Below, piece by piece: positions 56,243 to 64,000 of a stretch of 64,000 nucleotides of DNA. Source of the stretch: Streptomyces sp. NBC_01549 (GTDB lineage Bacteria; Actinomycetota; Actinomycetes; Streptomycetales; Streptomycetaceae); contig NZ_JAPEPW010000001.1 in assembly GCF_026339955.1 (NCBI RefSeq), positions 6,159,001-6,223,000 of the forward strand, written 5' to 3'. How positions within the stretch are numbered: position 1 is the first letter of the stretch; each line of letters opens with the position of its first letter. The position numbers were made by a program, and so were the translations under genes. The notes under the pieces are model-generated. The model had not been told where the DNA came from. It worked only from the letters and a program-made list of their open reading frames with translations, and made no database searches.

Positions 56243-57704
56243 CGAGGAACCCCAGGGCTTCAGCCCTGGGAGGAATCGCGTCCTCGTGGTCGCCCCGCGG
56301 TATCGCTGCTGGGTGTTCGGTCGCGGAGCGGCCGGGTGTCGCCTCCGGCGGGCCGAGGGGACGGTGCGTTCAGAGACGGGTTCACCCGGTCGGGTGATCA
56401 AAGGTGAACGTGCGGCGGGTGGTCGTACGTGTGTGTATGTTGGGTGATCGTGAAGCTGACGGTGCAGGTGAAGCTGTTGCCGACGCCGGTGCAGGCGGCG
56501 GCACTTGAGGCAACTCTGCGCGCCTGCAACGAGGCGGCGAGCTGGGCCGACGGCGTGGCGTTCGAGAAGGATATGAAGCGGAACTTCGCGCTGCGCGAGC
56601 ACACCTACGACCAGATCAAGGCCCGATGGAACCTGGGCGCGCAGGCTGCCCAGCACGTGATCAAGAAGACATGTGACGCGTACGCCACGCTCAGGGCGAA
56701 CCTGCGGGCCGGAAATCTGGGCAGGCCGGGCTCGAAACGGTACCGGCGGGCCACGGAGAAGCCGGTCACGTTCCGCCCGGAGGCGGCGCAGCCGTACGAC
56801 GACCGGATGCTGTCCTGGCAGATCGCCCAGCGCCGGGTCTCGATCTGGACCGTTTCGGGGCGGGTGAAGGACGTGGCGTTCACTGCGAGCCCCGAGCAGC
56901 TGGCCACGGTGGAGCTGTACCGCAAGGGCGAGTCCGATCTGGTGTGCCGGGATGGCAGGTGGTTCCTGCTGGCGACCTGCGAGGTACCCGAGGCCGAGCC
57001 GAACGCCGAACCGGTGGACTTCCTCGGTATCGACCTGGGCATCGTGAACATTGCCACCACCTCGGACGGCGAGATCATGGCCGGACGGGAACTCAACCGC
57101 ATGCGCGCCCGGGAGCGCACGCTGCGCACCAAGCTGCAGAGGAAGAGCACGCCGTCCGCCAAGCGCCGCCTGAAGAAGCGGCGGCGCAAGGAGGCGCGGC
57201 GGGCACGGGACATCAATCACAAGATCGCGAAGCATGTGGTGGCCGAGGCTGAACGCACCGGTCGGGGAATCGCCCTCGAAGAACTGACGGGCATCCGCGA
57301 GCGGGTACGGCTTCGTAAGCCCCAACGGGCCACCCACTCCAGCTGGTCGTTTGACCAGCTGGGGGCGTTCATCGCGTACAAGGCCCGCAAGGCGGGGGTG
57401 CTGGTGGTGTAGGTTGATCCGGCGTACACCTCCCGTACCTGTGCCGAGTGCGGGCACATCGACAGGGCGAACCGGGTCTCGCAGGCCTGGTTCGCGTGCC
57501 GGTCCTGCGGATTCGTTGATCACGCGGATCGGAACGGCTCCCGTAACATCCGGGCCAGAGCACGGGAGTTGTGGCGATGCGGGGCCCCGTCAACGGCCCC
57601 TGCCCCACCCCTGAAACTCAAGGGTGGGACTGGACGCAAACGCCACGTCACCGCCAGTGACACCCGTTGTGCAAGCCCGGGACTTCAGTCCCGGTGTAGT
57701 TGAC
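56243..57704 (+). mobile_element. tnpB-only IS200/IS605-family (IS1341-type) insertion element, about 1.46 kb
   Basis: Ends are estimated. Left subterminal palindrome 56251-56270 (cccagggct-tc-agccctggg); right subterminal palindrome 57677-57694 (ccgggact-tc-agtcccgg) followed by tgtagttgac. These hairpins with a TTCA-type loop and the gtagttgac tail are the usual IS605-type ends. It holds only tnpB; no Y1 transposase tnpA is present. No terminal inverted repeats or target duplication, as expected for this family. It separates a permease remnant from an Lrp-type regulator. Confidence 0.8.
56444..57703 (+). pseudogene. tnpB: TnpB (RNA-guided nuclease of IS605 group) with amber stop at codon 323
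   Basis: Start GTG 56444 (MIVKLTVQVKLLPTPVQ). RuvC first Asp in FLGIDLGIVNIAT and Glu in GIALEELTGIRER are intact. At 57410-57412 VLVV is followed by TAG where the family has a Tyr codon (VVYVDPAYTSRTC). Reading continues in frame with VDPAYTSRTCAECGHIDR, the second zinc pair CRSCG and the third Asp in GFVDHADRNGS, to TGA at 57701. One point mutation therefore cuts off the zinc finger and last catalytic Asp. Confidence 0.88.
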
Positions 57705-57757
57705 TTACGGCTACCGCCGCTCCCGTCTCGCGCCATCAGAAAAGTGAAACACCCGCA

Positions 57758-58210
57758 GTGCTGAACGATCTCGACGAACGCATCGTGCACGCCCTCGCCG
57801 AGGACGCCCGCCGCTCCTACGCCGACATCGGCCAACTGGTCGGCCTCTCCGCGCCAGCCGTGAAGCGTCGGGTGGACCGGTTGCGGGCCACGGGTGCCAT
57901 CACCGGGTTCACCGTGCGGGTGGATCCGGCGGCGCTGGGGTGGGAGACGGAGGGGTTCGTCGAGATCTACTGCCGACGGAACACCTCGCCGGAGACCATT
58001 CAGCGGGGGCTGGAGCGGTATCAGGAGGTGGTGGCCGCGTCCACCGTCACCGGGGAGGCGGATGCGGTGGTGCAGGTCTTCGCCTCTGACATGCGGCACT
58101 TCGAGCGGGTGTTGGAGCGGATTGCGGGCGAGCCGTTCGTGGAGCGTACGAAGTCGGTGCTGGTGTTGTCTCCGTTGCTGCGGCGGTTTTCGTCGGGGTC
58201 GCCTACGTAA
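57758..58210 (+). CDS. Lrp/AsnC-family transcriptional regulator
   Basis: 150 residues from GTG 57758. The N-terminal HTH (LNDLDERIVHALAEDARRSYADIGQLVGLSAPAVKRRVDRLRATG) is followed by the RAM-type ligand/oligomerisation domain (GFVEIYCRRNTSPETIQRGL, VTGEADAVVQVF). Typical of amino acid-responsive regulators. The IS element ends about 54 bases upstream, so its native promoter may be disrupted. A neighbouring permease remnant fits an amino acid-related context (inference). Confidence 0.92.
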   Translation: MLNDLDERIVHALAEDARRSYADIGQLVGLSAPAVKRRVDRLRATGAITGFTVRVDPAALGWETEGFVEIYCRRNTSPETIQRGLERYQEVVAASTVTGEADAVVQVFASDMRHFERVLERIAGEPFVERTKSVLVLSPLLRRFSSGSPT

Positions 58211-58293
58211 GGGGTCGTTGGGGCTGGGTGGCGGCTGCGGGTTCGGTGTGGCTGGGCGCGCCCCGCGGCGGAGCCGCTATATGTCACAGCCCC

Positions 58294-58310
58294 GCGCCCC
58301 TTTGGGGCGC
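58294..58310. terminator. Short hairpin between Lrp gene and GntR gene
   Basis: gcgcccc-ttt-ggggcgc, perfect 7-bp arms with a ttt loop, in the convergent gap. This block resembles repeated intergenic motifs of Streptomyces. Confidence 0.6.
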
Positions 58311-58316
58311 TCCACC

Positions 58317-59057
58317 TCACTCCGCTGTTTTGCGGGCCAGCGCGTTGTTGCCGATCGAGTTGTGGACGCTGAAGCTCACCGCGTCCGAGCGGTAGCGGTC
58401 GTCGGACCATTCCACCGGGCGGCCTTCGCGGGTGGTCGTCACGCGGCGGACCCTCAGGAGGGGACTGGTGCGGCGGACGCCGAGGAGGTCGGCGTCCTGG
58501 GCGCCCGCCGCCACCGCGTCGATGACGTGCTCGCCGTAGGCGAAGACCAGGCCGGTGTCCTCGTAGAGCCGCTGGGTGACCGAGGGGCAGTCGGGCTCGA
58601 TGGCCTCGACGGCGGGGGAGATCCAGTCCGCGTACACGGTCCGCTCCAGGAGGACCGGCTCGCCGTCCAGGCCGCGGACCCGCAGGACGTGCAACACGGG
58701 TGTCTTCTCGGGGAGTTGGAGGCGCACGGCGTCCTCCGCCGTCGCCGGGCGGTGCTCCTGCTCGACGACGTGTCCCGTCGCCTCCCGGCCCATCGCACGC
58801 GCCCACTGGGCGAAGCTGCGCAGTTCGGCGAAGCTCTGGCTGCGGCGGCTGGCGAGGACCACCCGGCGGGCGCCCTGGCGGGACCCGATGAGGCCCTCGG
58901 CGGTCAGGGCCGCGACGGCCTGGCGGACCGTGCCGCGTGCCACGCCGTACTGGGCCGCGAGGTCCGTCTCCGCGGGCAGCAGACTGCCCACCGTGTACTC
59001 CTCGCGGTCGATCGCCCGCCGCAGTTCGTCGGCGATCTCCTCGTGTCGCGCCGGCAT
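58317..59057 (-). CDS. GntR-family (HutC/UTRA) transcriptional regulator
   Basis: 246 residues. The winged HTH spans 1-70 (HEEIADELRRAIDREEYTVGSLLPAETDLAAQYGVARGTVRQAVAAL). The UTRA ligand domain (about 90-240) includes LHVLRVRGLDGEPVLLERTVYADW and LLRVRRVTTTREGRPVEWSDDRYRSD. It is divergent from a binding-protein-dependent importer operon, with a palindrome at 59210-59227 well suited as operator. Repression relieved by the imported compound is the likely logic. Confidence 0.92.
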   Translation of the reverse strand: MPARHEEIADELRRAIDREEYTVGSLLPAETDLAAQYGVARGTVRQAVAALTAEGLIGSRQGARRVVLASRRSQSFAELRSFAQWARAMGREATGHVVEQEHRPATAEDAVRLQLPEKTPVLHVLRVRGLDGEPVLLERTVYADWISPAVEAIEPDCPSVTQRLYEDTGLVFAYGEHVIDAVAAGAQDADLLGVRRTSPLLRVRRVTTTREGRPVEWSDDRYRSDAVSFSVHNSIGNNALARKTAE

Positions 59058-59209
59058 GCTTCCCCTCTGACTCGACTGCTGTGCACAGCGTGACCAGCCT
59101 AATCGAGACCGGACGGTGATCTGCGCGCACCGGGATTGTGCAGGGAATCAGGGTTCAGGGTTTCGCCAGTGTTTACGAACACGACACCAGCGGCGGGCCT
59201 ACTGGGGCC

Positions 59210-59227
59210 AACTTGTTCAGACAAGTT
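59210..59227. promoter_or_regulatory. Palindromic operator for the GntR/UTRA regulator
   Basis: AACTTGTTCAGACAAGTT: perfect 7-bp inverted arms (AACTTGT/ACAAGTT) around TCAG, the shape of HutC-subfamily sites such as DasR boxes (ACTGGTCTAGACCAGT). It lies 43 bases upstream of the importer start. A second perfect palindrome gctgtgcacagc is at 59078-59089 next to the regulator's own start. Confidence 0.75.
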
Positions 59228-59269
59228 CTCCGCACTACTCGAGCCCTCGTGCGTACTCCTGGAGAGACC

Positions 59270-60427
59270 GTGACCGTGTTCCTGCCGAGGACCGCCGTCC
59301 TCACCGGCGGCCTCGCCGTCGCCGCCGCCCTCGCCCTCAGCGCCTGTGGCGCGGCCCCCGACGACAAGTCGACCACCGCCAACGGCAAGAGCGCGGCCAC
59401 CGCGACCTCCGCCGCGGACTTCGGCGGCCTCGACGCCCTGGTCAAGGCCGCCAAGAAGGAGGGCACGCTGCACGCGATCGCGCTGCCCCGCGACTGGGCC
59501 AACTACGGCGCCCTGATCGACGGCTTCAAGAAGAAGTACGGCATCAAGATCGAGGTGGAGAACCCGGACGGCTCCAGCCAGGACGAGATCAACGCCGTGA
59601 CGTCCAGGAAGGGGCAGGACCGCGCCCCGGACGTCCTCGACCTGGGCAGCTCGTTCGCGCTCAGCGCCGCCCAGCAGGGGCTGCTCGCGCCGTACAAGGT
59701 GACCGCCTTCGCCGACATCCCCGAGGGGCAGAAGGACGCGCAGGGCCGCTGGTTCAACGACTACGGCGGCTATATCTCCATCGGCTGCGACGCCAAGAAG
59801 GTCAAGGAGTGCCCGAAGACCTTCAAGGACCTGCTCAAGCCGGAGTACAAGGGGCAGGTCGCCCTCAACGGCAACCCCACCAAGTCCGGTTCGGCCTTCG
59901 GCGGTGTCTACGCGGCCTCGCTCGCAGGCGGTGGTTCGTTCGACGACATCCAGCCCGGCCTGGACTTCTTCGCCAAGCTGAAGAAGAACGGCAACTACAC
60001 GCCCGTCGAGTCGACCCCGGCCACCGTCGAGAAGGGCGAGACCCCGATCAGCATCGACTGGGACTACCTGAACGCCGGTTACGCCGACGAGTTCAAGTCC
60101 AAGGGCGTCGACTGGACGGTCACGGTCCCCACGGACGGCGAGTTCTCCCAGTACTACTCCCAGGCCGTCAACAAGGACGCCCCGCACCCGGCGGCCGCCC
60201 GCCTGTGGCAGGAGTACCTCTACAGCGCCGAGGGCCAGAACCTCTGGCTGGGGGGCTACGCCCGCCCGGCCCTGATGACCGCCATGGAGACGGCCGGCAC
60301 CCTCGACAAGACCGCCGCCGCCAAGCTCCCCGCGGTCTCCGGCACGCCCAAGTTCCCGACCGAGGCCCAGCAGGCCAAGGCCAAGACGGTCCTCGCGCAG
60401 GGCTGGGGCAAGGCCGTCTCCGGATGA
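59270..60427 (+). CDS. ABC importer substrate-binding lipoprotein (family 1, AEP/iron-type)
   Basis: 385 residues from GTG 59270 with GGAGAG upstream; the frame extends upstream to 59138, but signal peptide position supports this start. Signal peptide with lipobox ALSAC (C26). The mature domain looks like the group that binds 2-aminoethylphosphonate, spermidine or ferric ions: APDVLDLGSSFALSAAQQGLL, GYISIGCDAKKV, NPTKSGSAFGGVYAASLAGGG, PISIDWDYLNAGYADEFK. The ligand is not decidable from sequence. It is coupled to the permease by ATGA. Confidence 0.9.
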   Translation: MTVFLPRTAVLTGGLAVAAALALSACGAAPDDKSTTANGKSAATATSAADFGGLDALVKAAKKEGTLHAIALPRDWANYGALIDGFKKKYGIKIEVENPDGSSQDEINAVTSRKGQDRAPDVLDLGSSFALSAAQQGLLAPYKVTAFADIPEGQKDAQGRWFNDYGGYISIGCDAKKVKECPKTFKDLLKPEYKGQVALNGNPTKSGSAFGGVYAASLAGGGSFDDIQPGLDFFAKLKKNGNYTPVESTPATVEKGETPISIDWDYLNAGYADEFKSKGVDWTVTVPTDGEFSQYYSQAVNKDAPHPAAARLWQEYLYSAEGQNLWLGGYARPALMTAMETAGTLDKTAAAKLPAVSGTPKFPTEAQQAKAKTVLAQGWGKAVSG

Positions 60428-61335
60428 CCACCGTCCTCACCGAGGCCGAGGCCGACGTGACGCCCGCCGCCGTCGCTTCCCAGCGGCGGCGGCGCCGCGC
60501 CCCCGGCTGGCTCGCCGTCCTCCCGCTGCTCGTCTTCGTCGCGATCGCCTTCGGCATCCCCGCCCTGGCCATGCTGAACGGCGCCTTCACCGTCAAGGAC
60601 CAGACGACCGGCGCCACCTCGTACACCACGGCCAACCTGACCGGCTCGCTCCAGGGCGCCTACCTCACCGCCCTGATCGGCAGCGTCAAGCTGTCCGCGG
60701 TCTCCGCGGGCCTCGCGACCGTCCTCGGACTGCCGCTCGCCCAGGCCGTGGTGACCTCCCGCTTCCGCGCCCTGCGCGAGGCGGTCCTCACCGCGTCCGG
60801 CGTCCTCGCCAACTTCGGCGGCGTCCCGCTGGCCTTCGCCTTCGTCGCCACCCTCGGCAACGCCGGTGTCCTGACCCAGCACCTGGGCCTGAAGGACAAG
60901 GGCTGGAACCTCTACAGCTTCTGGGGCCTGGTCATCGTCTACCTGTACTTCCTGATCCCGCTGATGGTCCTCACCATCACGCCCGCCCTGGAGGGCCTGC
61001 GCTCCCAGTGGCGCGAGGCCGCGCAGAACAACGGCGCCACCGGAATCCAGTACTGGCGGCATGTCGCCCTCCCCGTCCTCACGCCCTCCCTGCTCGGCGG
61101 CCTCGTGCTGCTCTTCGGCAGCGCCTTCGCCGCCTACGCCACCGCGGCGGCCATGGTGGGCAGCGCGGTCCCGCTGGTCACCCTGCAGATCGCCGACGCC
61201 ATCTCCGGCAACGTGCTGGTCGGCCAGGAGAACGTGGCGCTCGCCCTCAGCCTCGACATGGTCCTCATCGCGGGCTTGGTCATGGCCGTGTACCTGCCCC
61301 TGCAACGACGGAGCGCGCGATGGCTGGAAGCCTGA
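60424..61335 (+). CDS. ABC importer permease subunit 1
   Basis: 303 residues from ATG 60424. Six predicted membrane segments (WLAVLPLLVFVAIAFGIPALAML first), and the EAA loop reads EGLRSQWREAAQNNGATGIQYWRHVALPVLTPSL. It overlaps the binding-protein stop by 4 bases and the second permease start by 16 bases. The long periplasmic loop after TM1 (TVKDQTTGATSYTTANLTGS) is typical of PhnU/PotB-type permeases. Confidence 0.92.
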   Translation: MTTVLTEAEADVTPAAVASQRRRRRAPGWLAVLPLLVFVAIAFGIPALAMLNGAFTVKDQTTGATSYTTANLTGSLQGAYLTALIGSVKLSAVSAGLATVLGLPLAQAVVTSRFRALREAVLTASGVLANFGGVPLAFAFVATLGNAGVLTQHLGLKDKGWNLYSFWGLVIVYLYFLIPLMVLTITPALEGLRSQWREAAQNNGATGIQYWRHVALPVLTPSLLGGLVLLFGSAFAAYATAAAMVGSAVPLVTLQIADAISGNVLVGQENVALALSLDMVLIAGLVMAVYLPLQRRSARWLEA

Positions 61336-62159
61336 ACAAGACGGCACGGGTACGTCCCTGGCGCGGGGTCGTCCTCGTGTGCGCCGGGCTCTACTTCCTG
61401 GTCCCGCTCGCCGCGTCCGTGATCTTCACGGTCGACGTGCCGAACCAGGGGATCACCTTCGACGCGTACCGTCAGATCGTCTCCGCCGACGGCTTCGGCT
61501 CCAGCCTTCTCCTCTCGCTGGAACTGGCCGCCGCCACCATCGCCGTGGTTCTGCTGCTCATGGTGCCCGCGATGGTCGCGCTGCGGCTCGGCGCGCCGAA
61601 GCTGCGGCCCGTCGTCGAGGTGATCTGCTCGCTGCCGCTGGTCGTCCCGCCGATCGCCTTCGTCGCCGGGATAGCCACGGTCCTCAAGTGGGGCCCCGAA
61701 CACCTCTCCCGCACCCCGCTGTTCGAGACGTTCGTGGCCCTCCAGAACCCGGACTTTCCGTTCGTCCTCGTGCTCGCGTACGTCGTGATGGCGCTCCCGT
61801 TCGTGTACCGGGCCCTGGACGCCGGGCTGCGCTCCGTCGACGTACGCACCCTCGTCGAGGCCGCACGCAGCTGCGGGGCGAACTGGCCGCAGGCGCTGGT
61901 GCGGGTCGTGCTGCCCAATCTGCGCGGAGCGCTTCTCAACGCCTCCTTCCTCACCCTGGCCCTGGTCCTCGGCGAGTTCACCGTGGCCCAGTTGCTCGGC
62001 TTCCAGCCCTTCGCCGTGTGGATCTACAGCGTCGGCGGCTCGCAGGCACAGCTCTCCGTCGCCGTCTCCGTGCTCAGCCTGCTCGTCACCTGGGCCCTGC
62101 TCCTCTCGCTCGCCGGGCTCGGCGGGCGCTCCCGTTCCGCTTCCGCATCCCGGGGATGA
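61320..62159 (+). CDS. ABC importer permease subunit 2
   Basis: 279 residues from ATG 61320. Six membrane helices, with EAA loop RTLVEAARSCGANWPQALVRVVLPNLRGA. Forms the heterodimeric channel with the preceding permease. PotC/PhnV-like. The next gene (ATPase) starts 3 bases after the stop. Confidence 0.92.
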   Translation: MAGSLNKTARVRPWRGVVLVCAGLYFLVPLAASVIFTVDVPNQGITFDAYRQIVSADGFGSSLLLSLELAAATIAVVLLLMVPAMVALRLGAPKLRPVVEVICSLPLVVPPIAFVAGIATVLKWGPEHLSRTPLFETFVALQNPDFPFVLVLAYVVMALPFVYRALDAGLRSVDVRTLVEAARSCGANWPQALVRVVLPNLRGALLNASFLTLALVLGEFTVAQLLGFQPFAVWIYSVGGSQAQLSVAVSVLSLLVTWALLLSLAGLGGRSRSASASRG

Positions 62160-62162
62160 ACC

Positions 62163-63239
62163 ATGACCGTCACCACGCTTGAGAAGGCCGCCGACGCCAA
62201 GGCCGCCACCGTTGAATTCCGTGGCCTACGACGGGAGTTCGGCCCGACCGTCGCCCTCGACGGCCTCGACCTGACCGTCCGGCCCGGCGAACTCCTCGCC
62301 CTGCTCGGACCCTCCGGCTGCGGCAAGACCACCGCGCTGCGGATGCTCGCCGGGTTCGAACACCCCGATTCCGGCGAGGTGCTGGTCGACGGCGAGGACG
62401 TCACCCGGGTCCCGGCCCACCGTCGCGACGCCGGGATGGTCTTCCAGTCGTACAGCCTCTTCCCGCACCTCAGCGCCCTCGACAACGTGGCCTTCGGGCT
62501 GCGGATGCGCAAGGTACGTACGGCCGAACGGCGTTCCCGCGCCGCCGAGTTGCTCGACCTCGTGGGCCTCGCCGACAAGGGCGAGCGATTCCCGCACCAG
62601 CTCTCCGGCGGCCAGCAGCAGCGCATCGCGCTGGCCCGCGCGCTCGCCCTGCGTCCGCGCGTGCTGCTGCTCGACGAGCCTCTCTCCGCACTGGACGCCA
62701 AGGTGCGGCTCACCCTGCGTGAGGAGATCCGCCGGCTTCAGCAGGAACTCGGCATCACCACCCTGTTCGTGACGCACGATCAGGAGGAGGCGCTGTCCAT
62801 GGCGGACCGTGTCGCCGTGATGCGGGCCGGGCGGCTCGAACAGTGCGCCGCGCCCGCCGAGCTGTACGGGCGGCCCGCGACGGCCTTCGTCGCCGAGTTC
62901 GTCGGCACGATGAGCCGGATTCCGGGGCGGCTGGACTCCGGCGTGGTGGAGGTGCTCGGACAGCGGCTGCCCGTCGACGGGGACGCGCCCGCCGCGACGG
63001 AGGTGGATGTGCTCGTACGGCCCGAGGCGGTGCGGGTACGTGGGGACGACGCCGGCACCGCCCGTGTCGTCGCCACCGCCTTCCTCGGCGCCGCCACCCG
63101 CGTCACCGTCCTGCTCCCGGACGCCACCGAGGTCAAGGCCGACCTGTCCACCCACGAGGCCGCCGGGCTCGGCTCGGGCGCCGCCGTGACCGTGAGCCTC
63201 CCGGAGCGGCCGGTGCTGGTGGCCGAGCGCACGCGGTAA
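62163..63239 (+). CDS. ABC importer ATP-binding protein (PotA/FbpC/PhnT-like)
   Basis: 358 residues. Walker A GPSGCGKTT, Q-loop FQSYSLFPHLS, signature LSGGQQQRIALARALA, Walker B VLLLDEPLSALD, H-loop FVTHDQEEALS. The C-terminal TOBE domain is at about 280-350. It energises the importer. It is followed after 44 bases by the HAD gene, so the hydrolase is likely in the same transcript. Confidence 0.94.
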   Translation: MTVTTLEKAADAKAATVEFRGLRREFGPTVALDGLDLTVRPGELLALLGPSGCGKTTALRMLAGFEHPDSGEVLVDGEDVTRVPAHRRDAGMVFQSYSLFPHLSALDNVAFGLRMRKVRTAERRSRAAELLDLVGLADKGERFPHQLSGGQQQRIALARALALRPRVLLLDEPLSALDAKVRLTLREEIRRLQQELGITTLFVTHDQEEALSMADRVAVMRAGRLEQCAAPAELYGRPATAFVAEFVGTMSRIPGRLDSGVVEVLGQRLPVDGDAPAATEVDVLVRPEAVRVRGDDAGTARVVATAFLGAATRVTVLLPDATEVKADLSTHEAAGLGSGAAVTVSLPERPVLVAERTR

Positions 63240-63283
63240 CCGCCGCATCCCCCACTGAGAAAAGCCGAGTGAAAGAGAGCACC

Positions 63284-64000
63284 GTGACCCTCCGCACCAC
63301 CGCCCCCCACCTCCCGCTCCAGGCCGTCCTGTTCGACATGGACGGCACGCTCGTGGACACCGAGCGACTGTGGTGGGAGGCGGTGGAGCAGGTGGCCGAC
63401 GGGCTCGGGCGCCCGTTGACCGGGGCCGACCAGCCGGAGGTGCTCGGCCGGCCCGTCGAGTACACCGCCGCCTGGCTCGGCGGGCTCACGGGTACCGGGG
63501 CTCGGGAGATCGCCACCGAGCTGCACCGGGAGTTCGCGGACCGGGTCCGCACCGGCATCGTGCCCCGCCCGGGTGCCCTGCGGCTCCTCGGCGAACTGGT
63601 CCGCGAGGGTGTCCCCACCGCCCTCGTGACCGCGTCGCCGCGCGCCGTCGCCGACACCGTTCTGGCGGCCCTGGGCGCCGAGCACTTCGCCGTCTCCGTC
63701 ACGGCCGACGACACCGAACGCACCAAGCCCGCCCCCGACCCCTACCTCGCCGCCTGCCGCGCCCTCGGCGTCGAGCCCGCCGGGTGCGTGGCCGTGGAGG
63801 ACACCGAGACGGGTGTGGCGTCCGCCGAGGCCGCGGGGTGTGCGGTGCTCGCCGTGCCCTCGCTCGCGCCGATCGCCTCCGTGCCCGGACGCACCGTCCT
63901 GACCAGCCTGGAGGAGGTGACCCCGGCCCGGCTGCGCGCCATGGTCGCGCCCCGCGAGCTGCGGGTGATGAGCTGGAACCTCTGGTGCGGCGGGACGAAG
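63284..64000 (+). CDS. HAD-superfamily phosphatase running in frame into an EEP-type domain (3' end outside window)
   Basis: 239 codons open to the window end from GTG 63284 (MTLRTTAPHLPLQAVLFDMDGTLVDTE). HAD subfamily IA: motif I DMDGT (D18, D20), motif II Thr in ALVTASPRAV, motif III Lys in TERTKPAPDPYLAACRAL, motif IV VAVEDTETGVASAEAAG. After MVAPREL the frame continues without a stop as RVMSWNLWCGGTK (227-239). That is the opening strand of endonuclease/exonuclease/phosphatase proteins (VMSWNLWxGG). A HAD-EEP fusion is therefore visible, though the EEP part is cut off. Located in an importer operon. Confidence 0.85.
   Translation, partial: MTLRTTAPHLPLQAVLFDMDGTLVDTERLWWEAVEQVADGLGRPLTGADQPEVLGRPVEYTAAWLGGLTGTGAREIATELHREFADRVRTGIVPRPGALRLLGELVREGVPTALVTASPRAVADTVLAALGAEHFAVSVTADDTERTKPAPDPYLAACRALGVEPAGCVAVEDTETGVASAEAAGCAVLAVPSLAPIASVPGRTVLTSLEEVTPARLRAMVAPRELRVMSWNLWCGGTK

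Noticed and set aside
63968..64000. Separate EEP gene starting at ATG 63968
   Set aside because: No stop codon separates it from the HAD frame and no ribosome-binding site precedes the ATG, so a fusion is the simpler reading.

Overview
This is a stretch of a high-GC actinomycete chromosome, almost certainly Streptomyces. The reasons are very high GC third positions, frequent GTG/TTG starts, ATGA/GTGA start-stop overlaps, a BldD orthologue with its c-di-GMP signature, sIHF, and a gene order matching the conserved core of Streptomyces chromosomes as I remember it (relA-hisS-rpsD-alaS-aro-efp-nusB-bldD-pyr-gmk-rpoZ-metK-priA-fmt-rsmB-rpe). No tRNA, rRNA or CRISPR array was recognised. Most of the window is housekeeping DNA; accessory material is at about 5.3-9.0 kb, 47.0-51.4 kb and 53.7-64 kb.

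Region 1 (1-20.7 kb): the 3' end of the (p)ppGpp synthetase gene converges on a DUF349 gene across a perfect 26-bp hairpin. Then come a membrane-anchored cyclophilin, a metallo-beta-lactamase-fold hydrolase, hisS, and a translationally coupled minus-strand cassette of ABC exporter plus two-component system. VKOR, rarA, rpsD, a shortened NTPase-type regulator gene, and the alaS-ruvX-mltG-aroE run follow.

Region 2 (20.7-45.1 kb): aroC-aroK-aroB (shikimate pathway), a P-loop protein, a PepQ-like protein with altered metal ligands, efp, nusB, and convergent bldD. Divergent from bldD is the full pyrimidine operon pyrR-pyrB-pyrC-(membrane protein)-carA-carB-pyrD-pyrF. It is preceded by a textbook PyrR-binding hairpin whose lower stem sequesters the Shine-Dalgarno. 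sIHF, gmk, rpoZ, coaBC, metK and a helicase-dead PriA follow.

Region 3 (45.1-56.1 kb): a small HTH gene, fmt, two decayed gene scraps, rsmB, a flavin disulfide oxidoreductase and a chloroperoxidase-type hydrolase in a more AT-rich setting, rpe, a SorC-type regulator, a secreted barnase-type RNase with its barstar, and guaB1.

Region 4 (56.1-64 kb): the C-terminal scrap of an amino acid permease abuts a tnpB-only IS605-type element whose tnpB carries an amber stop. An Lrp-type regulator follows. Then a GntR/UTRA regulator stands divergent from a four-gene importer (binding protein, two permeases, ATPase) with a perfect-armed palindromic operator between them. The importer operon leads into an open frame in which a HAD phosphatase runs directly into the start of an endonuclease/exonuclease/phosphatase domain. 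The layout recalls phosphonate or organophosphate uptake and dephosphorylation loci, and it is the most novel-looking system here, though it is cut off by the window end.
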